Program-made: the position numbers and the translations under genes
The notes under the pieces: model-generated
What the model was told of the DNA's origin: nothing
Databases searched by the model: none
Seen by the model: the letters and a program-made list of their open reading frames with translations, nothing else
Part shown: positions 54,640 through 63,469 of the stretch, piece after piece
How positions within the stretch are numbered: the stretch's first letter is position 1
How the letters are laid out: the number at the start of each line of letters is the position of its first letter
Assembly: GCA_903918645.1 (NCBI GenBank)
Contig: CAIXFH010000192.1
Span: 53,445 to 117,444 of the forward strand
Length of the DNA stretch: 64,000 nt
Direction: 5' to 3'
Origin: an uncultured Actinomycetes bacterium
GTDB taxonomy: Bacteria > Actinomycetota > Actinomycetes > S36-B12 > CAIYMF01

Positions 54640-55083
54640 TCAATACGAGACCTTGATTCCCGGCGACGATGCGGTCCCGACATCTAGCCGGTTTGGCGGA
54701 GTGGGTGTGCCGTTCACGTAGATCAGGGTCTCGTGATATTTGCCAGCCTTCACCGCGCCGTAGTTGTACTGCTGCCACACCGTCGAACTGCCGCAGTTGT
54801 AGACAACCTGGCCCATGTTCTCATCAGGCGTAAAGGTGTTCTCGTAGGTCAACTGCACCTGGATGTCCTGGAACGTGTTGGGCGTGTAGTTGTAGAAGTG
54901 GCAGTTCCGGAACGAAGTGATCGTGCCCGCCGTGTCATTGTTGCCGTCTGTCCACGTTCGCGTGTCCTTGCCCGTCAACACATATGACCAGTAGCTGCTC
55001 CAACTGCCCTCAGCCATGGCTGGCTGGGCTAGGGCAATCCCCATCACTATGGAGCCAACTATTGCAGCGATACCGCGCTTCAT
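54640..55083 (-). CDS. Unrecognised small secreted protein of island ABC module
   Basis: A 147-residue protein with a clear Sec signal peptide (MKRGIAAIVGSIVMGIALAQPAMA) giving a mature product of about 123 residues. The mature part is rich in Tyr, Thr, Asn and Trp, has two Cys (RNCHFYNY and YNCGSSTVW) that may form one disulfide, and alternates like a beta-sandwich (QDIQVQLTYENTF, HETLIYVNGTPTPP). No transmembrane helix or cell-wall anchor. GGGGAG lies 7 bases before ATG 55083, so translation should be strong. I recognise no family. First gene of the set followed directly by the ABC genes; a bacteriocin-like, toxin or adhesin role cannot be told apart from sequence. Confidence 0.8.
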   Translation of the reverse strand: MKRGIAAIVGSIVMGIALAQPAMAEGSWSSYWSYVLTGKDTRTWTDGNNDTAGTITSFRNCHFYNYTPNTFQDIQVQLTYENTFTPDENMGQVVYNCGSSTVWQQYNYGAVKAGKYHETLIYVNGTPTPPNRLDVGTASSPGIKVSY

Positions 55084-56283
55084 GGCTTCTCCCCTCGCGT
55101 CCAGGGGGTAGAGCCAGCAGAGCCACTCCCTGTTGAAGTGAACCCATGATCCCCATATCGTGATTGGAAACTACGGGGGATCCCTATTTGGGGTCAAGCA
55201 ACTGGCGATGCGTCCTGCTCGACGCGGGCAACGCGGACGACGAGGATGTTCCTCCTCCCGCTCCTCCAGCCGGCGCGTTCATGAGCAGCTAGCCGGGCTT
55301 TCCGGCATCTTCAGGGCGTCGTTGTGCATGTGGCTTGAGCCAGTCTCGCGTGAACTCCATCACGGCCAGCGCCGACGCTCCTCCGGAGCAGGTTTGAGCA
55401 TCATCAGTGGGCCGACACTGATGGCATCTTTGCCGGGCGAACCTAGGGCCGGTTGCGTCCCAGGTTTGGTGCCATCACCTTCTGAGCCTGAAGGATGGCC
55501 TCGTGCCGAAGTAGATCCATCTGGCCAGACATGTGCATCAGTTCGGCGGGACGCTGTCGCCAGACCTGCTGCTACGCAACAATATCCGGCTGGTGTCGTT
55601 TGGAGTTGATGTGTCCTGAGTCTACGGCTGGGCACCGGGCGTCATTCGTCGCGCCGCAGCTATCCGGGGCCAGGGCGACATTCCGGCCGCGGCCCCGGGG
55701 CCCGGTACCGCCGCCGTGGCCGGACCGCGGGCCAGGGCCGATGCCGAGATCGCCGACGTCCCCCTGCTGTCAGGGGCACTCCTGGGGTGCCTCGGCCGCG
55801 GACGTCGGATTCCGATGGGCTCAATGCCGACGTCTCGACGACCTGGCGCCGGGACCAAGGCGGACCTGGCCATCGCGGTCGCCCCCTTGACGTCGGCCTG
55901 GCCGTCGAGGCCGCACCCTTGACGCCGACCTGGCCATGGCACGCCACGGCAGTCGGTCGAGCCCGTCTCGGGCCTCGAGCTCGGCGACGGCCCCCGCTCG
56001 GCGAGCAGCACGACCGCCTCCAGGCGAGGGAGCGGTCAGCGGACGCCGAACTCGAGGCGGCCCCGTGACGGACTCCGTCATGTCGCCCGTCGCGAAGCCC
56101 GCCGCGAGCGGAACGGCGCGTGCCAGACGCGAGTGGAACGGAGGCCGACGAGGGTTTCCGGCGCCCGGCAGGACAGGAGGCAACTCACCGCCGTGGAAGC
56201 CGCCAGAGTCCCAAAGTGGCACGAAACGTGGCACGACATCCGGTCGATCGCTGAAAACCCTTGGTATCATTGAAGGATTGAAG
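55084..56283. other. 1.2 kb gene-poor, GC-rich stretch at the right end of the island
   Basis: No convincing gene. Frames of 80-150 codons occur on both strands but have no ribosome-binding sites or recognisable motifs and are rich in Pro, Arg, Ala and Gly. From about 55640 to 56110 the GC content is very high with locally repeated phrases such as GACCTGGCCAT and GCCGACCTGGCC. A short minus-strand fragment near 55450-55550 (GQMDLLRHEAILQAQKVMAP) could be a relic of a gene. The last 90 bases before the tRNA show GGCACGAAACGTGGCACGAC, a direct repeat of the kind often seen at integration-site arms. Confidence 0.5.
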
Positions 56284-56310
56284 TGCCCCCGGCAGGATTC
56301 GAACCTGCGC
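56283..56310. repeat. Right attachment site of the tRNA-Arg island (direct repeat)
   Basis: Overlaps the 3' end of the intact tRNA-Arg(CCG). Matches 50460-50487 at 26 of 28 positions, the first 21 without interruption. Confidence 0.88.
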
Positions 56311-56355
56311 GCATGCCTCCGGAGGGCACCGCTCTATCCCCTGAGCTACGGGGGC
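56284..56355 (-). tRNA. tRNA-Arg (anticodon CCG)
   Basis: A full 72-base cloverleaf on the minus strand: acceptor GCCCCCG paired with CGGGGGC, D arm GCTC/GAGC, anticodon stem GTGCC/GGCAT with loop CTCCGGA (anticodon CCG, reads CGG), T arm GCAGG-TTCGAAT-CCTGC and discriminator A. No CCA is encoded. Its 3' end is the integration site of the island on the left; argS lies divergently to the right, a known actinobacterial pairing. Confidence 0.97.
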
Positions 56356-56471
56356 CAGGAGTGGGCCGACCTTATCAGCGGCACGAGGTGGACCTGAAAC
56401 CGTCCGGTGAGCGCTGTCTGCGATCCGGTCTTGGTGTCGGCGCGCTGGGTTCGGCTCGATAGGGTCTGGCC

Positions 56472-58139
56472 ATGACCCCTGAGCAGTTGGCGACCGCTAT
56501 TCGACATGCCGTGGTCGAGGCAGTAGAGGCTGGCGAGATCACTCTTGAACCGAGCCAGATTCCCAGTGACGTCACGGTGGATCGGCCGCGAAATCCCGAG
56601 CATGGCGACTACGCGACCAACATTGCTATGCAAATTGCGAAGGCAGCAGGGGTCAGTCCACGAGTAGCGGCTGACCTAGTTGCGCACCGCCTTCGCGTCC
56701 TGGCGGGCATCGCTTCGGTCGAGATCGCAGGCCCAGGTTTTCTCAACATCACCTTCGACGCTGCAACTCTGGGCGAAGTCGCTCGAGCTGTTGTGTTTGC
56801 CGGTGAGATGTATGGGTCGATCGACCGATACTCAGGCTCACGCTTCAACGTCGAGTTCATCTCGGCCAACCCCACCGGGCCGTTGCACCTCGGGCACACA
56901 CGTTGGGCAGCAGTGGGTGATGCAATCGCACGAGTGCTCGTAGCGGCTGGCGCCGAAGTTCAGTGCGAGTTCTACATTAACGACCGTGGCGCGCAGATGG
57001 ACAAGTTCGGCCAGTCCATTGAGGCTCGGGCGATGGGTACCGAAGTGCCAGAAGGTGGCTATCAAGGCGCCTACGTCGACACCTTGGCAAGGCAAGTAGT
57101 CGCCGCTGATCCGGCCATCGTCCAGATCGCTGAATCTGATCGCTGGCAAGCATTCCGCGAGGCGGGATACGGTCTTCAACTGCGGCAGCAGCAGGACACC
57201 TTAGAGGCTTTCAATACGCACTTTGACGTCTGGACCTCGGAGCGCAGCCTGCACGCAAGCGGTGCAGTGGAACGCGGTCTAGCCCACCTCAGCGAGCACG
57301 GGCACGTGTATGAAAGTGAAGGCGCCGTATGGCTTCGCACTACAGACTTTGACGACGACAAGGATCGGGTTCTGGTCAAGGCTGACGGCGAGTTCACCTA
57401 CTTCGCATCCGACACCGCGTATTACGTCGATAAGCGTGACCGCGGATTCGATGTCTGTATCTACCTCTTGGGCGCCGATCATCACGGTTACGTGAACCGG
57501 TTGCGTGCGGTTGCTGCGTGCGCTGGTGACAACCCTGACGTCAACATCGAGGTCCTGATTGGCCAGCTGGTGAAGATGTACAAGGGCGGTGAGGAAGTAC
57601 GTCTATCGAAGCGTGCTGGCAACATCATCACGCTCGAAGACCTCGTCGACGAGGTTGGTGTCGACGCCGCTCGGTACTCGCTCATCCGGTACCCCGTCGA
57701 CAGCCCGCTGACCCTGGACCTCGACCTGCTCGTCACACGAAGCAACGACAACCCGGTCTTCTACGTTCAGTACGCGCATGCTCGTATCTCCTCAGTATTG
57801 CGTAATGCTGCCGACCTCGGAATCGACTGGCGCACTTCGGATTTCGAGCCTGCCCTCCTCACGCACGATCGCGAGACAGGTCTGCTCGGCGCCATCGCCG
57901 AATTCCCACGTGTAGTGGCCACGGCTGCCGAGCTCCGCGAGCCGCACCGCATCGCGCGCTATCTCGAAGAGCTCGCCACCGCGTATCACAAGTTCTACGA
58001 CGTGTGCCGTGTACTGCCTGGTGCCGACACTGAGTTGGGGCCGCAGACCTACTCCCGGCTTTGGCTGTGTGCTGCAGCTCGGCAAACCGTCGCGAACGGG
58101 TTGGCGATGCTCGGAGTCAGTGCGCCCGAACGTATGTAG
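56472..58139 (+). CDS. argS: Arginyl-tRNA synthetase
   Basis: A 555-residue class I synthetase that charges tRNA-Arg. N-terminal Add-1-like domain (DVTVDRPRNPEHGDYATNIAMQIAK), the HIGH-type motif SANPTGPLHLGHTRWAAVGDAIARVL near residue 137, the degenerate KMSKS counterpart VRLSKRAGN near 380, and the anticodon-binding DALR domain at the C-terminus, ending LGVSAPERM. The lack of a canonical KMSKS is normal for ArgRS. Next to tRNA-Arg and upstream of lysA. Confidence 0.98.
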   Translation: MTPEQLATAIRHAVVEAVEAGEITLEPSQIPSDVTVDRPRNPEHGDYATNIAMQIAKAAGVSPRVAADLVAHRLRVLAGIASVEIAGPGFLNITFDAATLGEVARAVVFAGEMYGSIDRYSGSRFNVEFISANPTGPLHLGHTRWAAVGDAIARVLVAAGAEVQCEFYINDRGAQMDKFGQSIEARAMGTEVPEGGYQGAYVDTLARQVVAADPAIVQIAESDRWQAFREAGYGLQLRQQQDTLEAFNTHFDVWTSERSLHASGAVERGLAHLSEHGHVYESEGAVWLRTTDFDDDKDRVLVKADGEFTYFASDTAYYVDKRDRGFDVCIYLLGADHHGYVNRLRAVAACAGDNPDVNIEVLIGQLVKMYKGGEEVRLSKRAGNIITLEDLVDEVGVDAARYSLIRYPVDSPLTLDLDLLVTRSNDNPVFYVQYAHARISSVLRNAADLGIDWRTSDFEPALLTHDRETGLLGAIAEFPRVVATAAELREPHRIARYLEELATAYHKFYDVCRVLPGADTELGPQTYSRLWLCAAARQTVANGLAMLGVSAPERM

Positions 58140-58252
58140 TCGAACAGCACTCGCGGCCTGACTGCTGGTTCGAGTCTGGATGGTGTGGCCGGTTAAGTCG
58201 TGGCCATCGACCGGCTTACTCGTCGCGCTTGCTCACTCGGTAACCTCGTCCC

Positions 58253-59698
58253 ATGTCTGCACATCCAGCCGGACCTCGTCACGGCGAGGTCCATGCACCC
58301 GCCGGGGCACCACCGATGCCGGTGGGTATTGAAGCGATGAACGACCTCGCACCGTCGGTTTGGCCGTCTGGTACGCGACGGGCACCTGGCGGCGACCTCT
58401 CGCAGCGAGCAGTCAGCATCGGTGGGGTCGATGTGCGCGATTTGGCGGCGCAGTACGGCACGCCGCTCTTCGTGCTAGACGAGGCCGATTTTCACTACCG
58501 CGCCAGGGACTTCCGGTCGGCATACGACAATCCGCAACTCCCCGGGCGCGTCTACTACGCAGGAAAGGCGTTCCTGTCGGGCACCGTTGCGCGCTGGCTT
58601 GATGCGGAAGGTCTCAATCTCGACGTCTGCACGGGTGGCGAGTTGCAGACTGCCCTGCGAGCCGGGTTTCCCGCTGATCGCATCGCATTCCATGGGAACA
58701 ACAAGAGCGTCAACGAAATTGAAGCCGCGGTTGCGGCTGGTGTCGGTAACTACGTGCTGGACTCGTTCGAAGAGATCGTCCGGCTTGCTTCCGTTGCCGA
58801 GCGCGCGGGGGTGGTAGCCGACGTTCTGATTCGTGTGACGGTGGGCGTGGAGGCGCATACGCACGAGTTCATCGCCACTGCACATGAGGATCAGAAGTTT
58901 GGTTTCTCCCTGGCTGCCGGTGCTGCATTGGAAGCGGTGCGACGAGTGGTGAAACTGCCCTCGCTTCGTTTGATCGGACTCCACTCGCACATCGGCTCGC
59001 AGATCTTCGATGCAACCGGGTTCGAGGTGTCGGCCCATCGCCTCGTTGGCCTTGCGGCACAAGTACGAGATGAACTCGGTTTCGAAGTCGCCGAGCTCAA
59101 TCTCGGTGGTGGCATGGGAATCGCCTACGGGTCAGACGATGACCCGATGAGCCCGGCCGCGATGGCGGAGTTGATGCGCTCGATAGTGCGCCGCGAATGT
59201 CTGGCGTACGGCTTGGCGCTGCCAACACTTGCTGTTGAGCCAGGTCGCGCGATCGTCGGGCCATCGATGGTCACGCTCTATGAGGTCGGCACGATCAAGG
59301 ATGTCGATCTCGGGAATGGTCATTCGCGCCGCTACATCAGCGTCGACGGTGGCATGAGCGACAACATCCGCACGGCCCTCTACGGCGCCGAGTACACGGT
59401 TGCTTTGGTCTCGAGGTCTTCCGAGGCCGGGCCCGTACTTAGTCGAGTAGTCGGTCGACATTGCGAATCCGGTGACGTCGTCGTTCGCGACTGCTGGCTT
59501 CCGGCAGACTTGGTATCCGGTGATCTAGTCGCCGTCGCGGCGACCGGTGCCTATTGCCGGGCCATGGCGTCCAACTACAACCAGGTGGCACGGCCAGCGG
59601 TCGTGTCGGTACTCGAGGGACAATCTCGTGTTGTGCTGCGTCGGGAGACCATCGATGACCTGCTTGCCCTCGATGCAGGGCTTGACCGCCTGAGCTGA
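58253..59698 (+). CDS. lysA: Diaminopimelate decarboxylase
   Basis: A 481-residue PLP enzyme of the alanine-racemase-like fold group that makes L-lysine from meso-diaminopimelate. PLP Lys in [56 protein letters not shown], the Gly-rich [21 protein letters not shown], and the C-terminal [14 protein letters not shown] are all present. About 50 residues precede the core; this N-terminal extension is usual in actinobacteria, but a later start is possible. First of the aspartate-family genes, 172 bases before hom. Confidence 0.97.
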   Translation: MSAHPAGPRHGEVHAPAGAPPMPVGIEAMNDLAPSVWPSGTRRAPGGDLSQRAVSIGGVDVRDLAAQYGTPLFVLDEADFHYRARDFRSAYDNPQLPGRVYYAGKAFLSGTVARWLDAEGLNLDVCTGGELQTALRAGFPADRIAFHGNNKSVNEIEAAVAAGVGNYVLDSFEEIVRLASVAERAGVVADVLIRVTVGVEAHTHEFIATAHEDQKFGFSLAAGAALEAVRRVVKLPSLRLIGLHSHIGSQIFDATGFEVSAHRLVGLAAQVRDELGFEVAELNLGGGMGIAYGSDDDPMSPAAMAELMRSIVRRECLAYGLALPTLAVEPGRAIVGPSMVTLYEVGTIKDVDLGNGHSRRYISVDGGMSDNIRTALYGAEYTVALVSRSSEAGPVLSRVVGRHCESGDVVVRDCWLPADLVSGDLVAVAATGAYCRAMASNYNQVARPAVVSVLEGQSRVVLRRETIDDLLALDAGLDRLS

Positions 59699-59870
59699 TG
59701 GGTGGGTTGACCCTGCCAGCCAACTGCGTAATCAGGCTGTTAAGCGTCCAGTAGAAGTTATGTCTCATCGCCGCATTGCGTGAAGTGTGGCCACTTCCGC
59801 GGGTCGGTGTCCCGTCGCGGGCACATCACTGGCACGCTTGGGTATCGCAACGCACATTGAGAGGACCGCG

Positions 59871-61169
59871 ATGACCACGCAAGGCCAGATCACTGTTGCT
59901 CTGCTCGGAGGCGGCACAGTGGGTAGTCAAGTGGCGCGCCTGCTGGGTGAATCCGCTGACGACCTCACCGCACGAGTCGGGATACCAATCCGCATCCTTG
60001 GCGTGGGGGTTCGCGATGTCACGAAAGCGCGCGATGGCATCGACTCCGCATTGATTACCGGTGACCTCGAGGCCTTGGCCATGTCTGGCGCCGACATCGT
60101 GGTCGAACTCATGGGTGGCATCGAGCCCGCGCGTTCATTGATCCTGGCCGCGATGGCAAACGGGTCGTCGGTGGTCACTGCCAACAAGGCACTTCTTGCC
60201 GAAGACGGTGCCACGCTGCACGCGGCGGCAGAGAAGTACGGGGTCGACCTTTACTACGAAGCATCGGTTGCCGGCGCGATCCCGCTGCTGCGTCCATTGC
60301 GCGAAAGTCTGGCTGGCGACAAGGTGCGGCGAATCCTGGGAATCGTCAATGGCACTACCAACTTCATCCTGACCAAGATGGATGAGCAAGGCGCCGACTT
60401 CGCTGAGGTACTGGCCGAGGCGCAGGCGCTCGGTTACGCAGAGGCTGATCCCACTGCAGATGTTGAGGGCCACGACGCGGCCGCCAAAGCAGCGATCCTC
60501 GCCGGTTTGGCTTTCCACACTCGTGTGCGGATGTCTGATGTGTACTCCGAAGGCATCACCAAGGTGTCAGCTCAGGACGTTGCTGCGGCGCGCGAGATGG
60601 GCTTTGTCATCAAGCTGCTCGCCGTCGCCGAGCTCTGCGAAGACGAAAAGGGAATCGTTGTTCGGGTGCACCCCACGATGGTTCCACGCAACCACCCACT
60701 CGCTGGAGTGCGCGGCGCGTTCAACGCCGTGTTCGTCGAGGCTGAATCTGCAGGACAGGTCATGTTCTACGGACGCGGAGCTGGTGGAGCGCCGACCGCG
60801 TCGGCAGTCCTTGGCGACATCGTCGCGGTGGCACGCAACAGGGTCGCCGGCACTCGCGGTCCGGGCGAGTCGATCTACGCGGATCTCGAGGTGCGACCCA
60901 TCGGCGAGGCGTTGACTCGCTATTACGTCAACATGGATGTAGCGGACCGTCCAGGAGTACTCGCCTCGGTGGCACAGGCGTTCGCTGATAACGGAGTGAG
61001 CATCCAGAACGTTCGTCAGGATGGGCACGGTGACGACGCTGGCCTTGTGGTGCGCACTCACATCGCGCGCGACTCTGACCTCGCCTCCACGATCGAGATT
61101 CTCCGAAATACCGATGCGGTGCGTAGCGTGGTCGGCGTGATGCGTGTCGAGGGTGAGGACGGTCGATGA
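59871..61169 (+). CDS. hom: Homoserine dehydrogenase with C-terminal ACT domain
   Basis: A 432-residue NAD(P)-dependent enzyme reducing aspartate semialdehyde to homoserine, the branch point to threonine and methionine. Rossmann motif [39 protein letters not shown], the catalytic-region [14 protein letters not shown] and [25 protein letters not shown]. The C-terminal ACT domain ([34 protein letters not shown]) is the site of threonine feedback control in relatives. ATG 59871 follows GAGAGGA at good distance; the longer frame is rejected. Overlaps thrC by four bases (ATGA). Confidence 0.98.
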   Translation: MTTQGQITVALLGGGTVGSQVARLLGESADDLTARVGIPIRILGVGVRDVTKARDGIDSALITGDLEALAMSGADIVVELMGGIEPARSLILAAMANGSSVVTANKALLAEDGATLHAAAEKYGVDLYYEASVAGAIPLLRPLRESLAGDKVRRILGIVNGTTNFILTKMDEQGADFAEVLAEAQALGYAEADPTADVEGHDAAAKAAILAGLAFHTRVRMSDVYSEGITKVSAQDVAAAREMGFVIKLLAVAELCEDEKGIVVRVHPTMVPRNHPLAGVRGAFNAVFVEAESAGQVMFYGRGAGGAPTASAVLGDIVAVARNRVAGTRGPGESIYADLEVRPIGEALTRYYVNMDVADRPGVLASVAQAFADNGVSIQNVRQDGHGDDAGLVVRTHIARDSDLASTIEILRNTDAVRSVVGVMRVEGEDGR

Positions 61170-62239
61170 CTGCCACTGCTGGAGCGCCGCAATGGCGTGG
61201 CGTCATTGAGGAATATCGTCATCGTCTACCCGTCACTGACAAGACTCCAGTAGTCACTCTGCGCGAAGGTGGCACCCCGCTGGTGGCTGCATGTGTTCTC
61301 TCGGAGATGACCGGCTGCGAGGTGTGGCTCAAGGTCGAAGGCCAAAACCCCACGGGTTCATTCAAGGATCGCGGAATGACAATGGCGATCTCGATGGCCG
61401 CACAACAGGGCGCCAAGGCGGTGATCTGCGCGTCCACCGGTAACACGTCTGCGTCCGCGGCCGCGTATGCGGTGAAGGCAGGCATGATCTGTGCCGTCCT
61501 TGTCCCGCAGGGGAAGATCGCGATGGGCAAATTGGCTCAGGCGCTTGTACACGGTGCCCACCTGCTTCAGGTTGACGGCAACTTTGACGACTGTCTTACC
61601 TTGGCGCTCAAGCTCTCCGAGCACTATCCCGTTGCGCTAGTGAACTCCGTGAACCCTGCGCGCATCGAGGGCCAGAAGACCGCGGCATTCGAGATCGTTG
61701 ACTTCCTCGGTGACGCCCCTGACATCCACTGCCTTCCTGTCGGCAACGCTGGCAACATCACTGCTTACTGGAAGGGCTTCACCGAGTACGCGGCAGATGG
61801 TCTGGCAACTCGTCGACCTCGCGAGTGGGGATTCCAGGCTGCCGGATCTGCACCCATCGTCAACGGCGCACCCGTGCTCTCGCCTTCCACCATCGCCACC
61901 GCGATCCGTATCGGTAACCCTGCGTCTTGGGAGCAGGCAGTAGCGGCACGCGACGAATCTGGCGGACGAATCGATGCGGTCACCGATCGCGAAATCTTGT
62001 CGGCCTACCGGTTGCTTGCTGCCAAAGAGGGCGTCTTCGTCGAGCCAGCTTCGGCTGCCTCGGTTGCTGGGCTCCTGCAGGTACACCGCGCCGGCCAACT
62101 CGACCCCGGTCAGCGGGTCGTATGTACGGTCACGGGGCATGGGTTGAAGGATCCTGAGTGGGCCATCTCGGGTGCGCCCACACCCAAGCGCATCGAGGTA
62201 GACGCGCACGCCGCGGCGATAGCGCTGGGCCTGGTATGA
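61166..62239 (+). CDS. thrC: Threonine synthase
   Basis: A 357-residue PLP enzyme converting O-phosphohomoserine to threonine. PLP Lys in [49 protein letters not shown], the Gly-rich [15 protein letters not shown], and [10 protein letters not shown] at the C-terminus. ATG overlaps the hom stop; thrB follows after 13 bases, giving a hom-thrC-thrB operon. Confidence 0.98.
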   Translation: MTATAGAPQWRGVIEEYRHRLPVTDKTPVVTLREGGTPLVAACVLSEMTGCEVWLKVEGQNPTGSFKDRGMTMAISMAAQQGAKAVICASTGNTSASAAAYAVKAGMICAVLVPQGKIAMGKLAQALVHGAHLLQVDGNFDDCLTLALKLSEHYPVALVNSVNPARIEGQKTAAFEIVDFLGDAPDIHCLPVGNAGNITAYWKGFTEYAADGLATRRPREWGFQAAGSAPIVNGAPVLSPSTIATAIRIGNPASWEQAVAARDESGGRIDAVTDREILSAYRLLAAKEGVFVEPASAASVAGLLQVHRAGQLDPGQRVVCTVTGHGLKDPEWAISGAPTPKRIEVDAHAAAIALGLV

Positions 62240-62252
62240 GCCGGCACATCGC

Positions 62253-63197
62253 ATGAGCGCGGTCATGTGGAGCCGTCCCACTTTCCGTGCTGCTCCCACG
62301 CGCGTTCGGGTTCCAGCCACGTCTGCCAATCTCGGTCCAGGCTTTGACGCCTTCGGACTCGCGCTGAGCCTCTATGACGACGTCGTCGCGCAGGTATCTG
62401 ATGAAGCTGGTATTCGGGTCGACGTACACGGTGAGGGCGCGCAGGACGTTCCGCGCGATCACCGTCACCTCGTAGCCCGGTCGATGCTCTCGGCCTTTGA
62501 CCTCATGGGTGGTCGACCGCGCGGACTTGATCTTGTGTGCGCCAACCGGATCCCTCATGGGCGCGGCCTCGGGTCGTCAGCAGCGGCAATCGTTGCGGGC
62601 GTGTTGCTGGCTCGCTCACTGGTCGTCGGTGGTGATGAGCGACTGCCCGACGATGTCGCGCTCAATCTTGCAGCGAAACTTGAAGGACACCCCGATAACG
62701 TCGCGGCTTGCCTCGGTGGCGGGATGACGGTGGCATGGACCCGGGTTGGCGAGGACAGTTCCTCGAGCGCTTATCTCCGGCTTGCGCCACATTCCAGCGT
62801 GGTGCCCGTGGTCTGCGTGCCGTCTACGTCGGTGGCAACCAAGAAGGCGAGAGCGCTTCTCCCGCAAGAGGTTTCGCATGTCGACGCAGCTTGGAATGCA
62901 GCGCGTGCCGCCATGCTCGTCGTTGCGATCACGTCGCGTCCCGAGCTGTTGCTTGAAGCCATGGATGACCGCTTGCATCAGCCCTACCGAAAGTCTGCTT
63001 ACCCACGCAGCAGCGATCTCGTCGCAAAACTGCGCGCTGCTGGAATCCCGGCGGCGATCAGCGGCGCTGGGCCCTCAGTGCTGGTGCTCACCGATGTGCA
63101 TACTGCTCGCTCGGTCGCTGATCTCGCGGGAGTTCGCTTCACCACGTCCAGTCTCGAAGTTGACCTCGAGGGTGGCCGGATCACTCCGTTGGACTAG
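62253..63197 (+). CDS. thrB: Homoserine kinase
   Basis: A 314-residue GHMP kinase that phosphorylates homoserine. VRVPATSANLGPGFDAFGLAL, the ATP-binding NRIPHGRGLGSSAAAIVAGVLLA, EGHPDNVAACLGGGMTV, and the C-terminal AAISGAGPSVLVLT GHMP motif are clear. ATG 62253 is used; it is 13 bases after thrC, with a short in-frame ATG at 62265 as an alternative. Ends the threonine operon, about 270 bases before rho. Confidence 0.98.
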   Translation: MSAVMWSRPTFRAAPTRVRVPATSANLGPGFDAFGLALSLYDDVVAQVSDEAGIRVDVHGEGAQDVPRDHRHLVARSMLSAFDLMGGRPRGLDLVCANRIPHGRGLGSSAAAIVAGVLLARSLVVGGDERLPDDVALNLAAKLEGHPDNVAACLGGGMTVAWTRVGEDSSSSAYLRLAPHSSVVPVVCVPSTSVATKKARALLPQEVSHVDAAWNAARAAMLVVAITSRPELLLEAMDDRLHQPYRKSAYPRSSDLVAKLRAAGIPAAISGAGPSVLVLTDVHTARSVADLAGVRFTTSSLEVDLEGGRITPLD

Positions 63198-63469
63198 CGC
63201 CGCACTCGCGGCATTTCGCTAGGGGGAGACGTTACGGTCCGAAGGTGTTAGGCTCCCCTTGCACCTGGAACCGCGCTACCCCTCACCACGGGGTGGAAGT
63301 TCATTTCGGGGGGACCCCCTTCGGCTTTCATGAAGAGTCCCCTCGATCGCCGTAACCAAGTTGCACAATGCACATTCCTTTTTCCGCATACCTGCGGCGT
63401 GATGTGTGTTAGCGCGTAGCTACCGACGGATGCGCGTGAGAATCATTCCGTCTCGGAAAGGTTTGCTCG
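63198..63469 (+). promoter_or_regulatory. rho upstream region and 5' leader with hairpins
   Basis: Between thrB and rho. Hairpin ACCCC-TCACCAC-GGGGT at 63278-63294 and a G6-A-C5 run at 63308-63319 could be the thrB terminator or parts of a rho leader; rho genes are often autoregulated through their leaders, but no established element is recognised. AAAGG lies about 8 bases before the GTG start. Confidence 0.5.

Noticed and set aside
54640..55083. Secreted protein as a lactococcin-972 family bacteriocin
   Set aside because: Gene order is suggestive, but the mature sequence lacks the family's pattern and is longer; no assignment made.
55160..55609. 149-codon frame on the plus strand
   Set aside because: Composition is not protein-like, there is no ribosome-binding site and no motif.
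55936..56397. 153-codon plus-strand frame ending in QDSNLRACLRRAP...YGG
   Set aside because: The C-terminal part is the antisense translation of tRNA-Arg, a well-known spurious protein; the rest is GC-rich low-complexity sequence.
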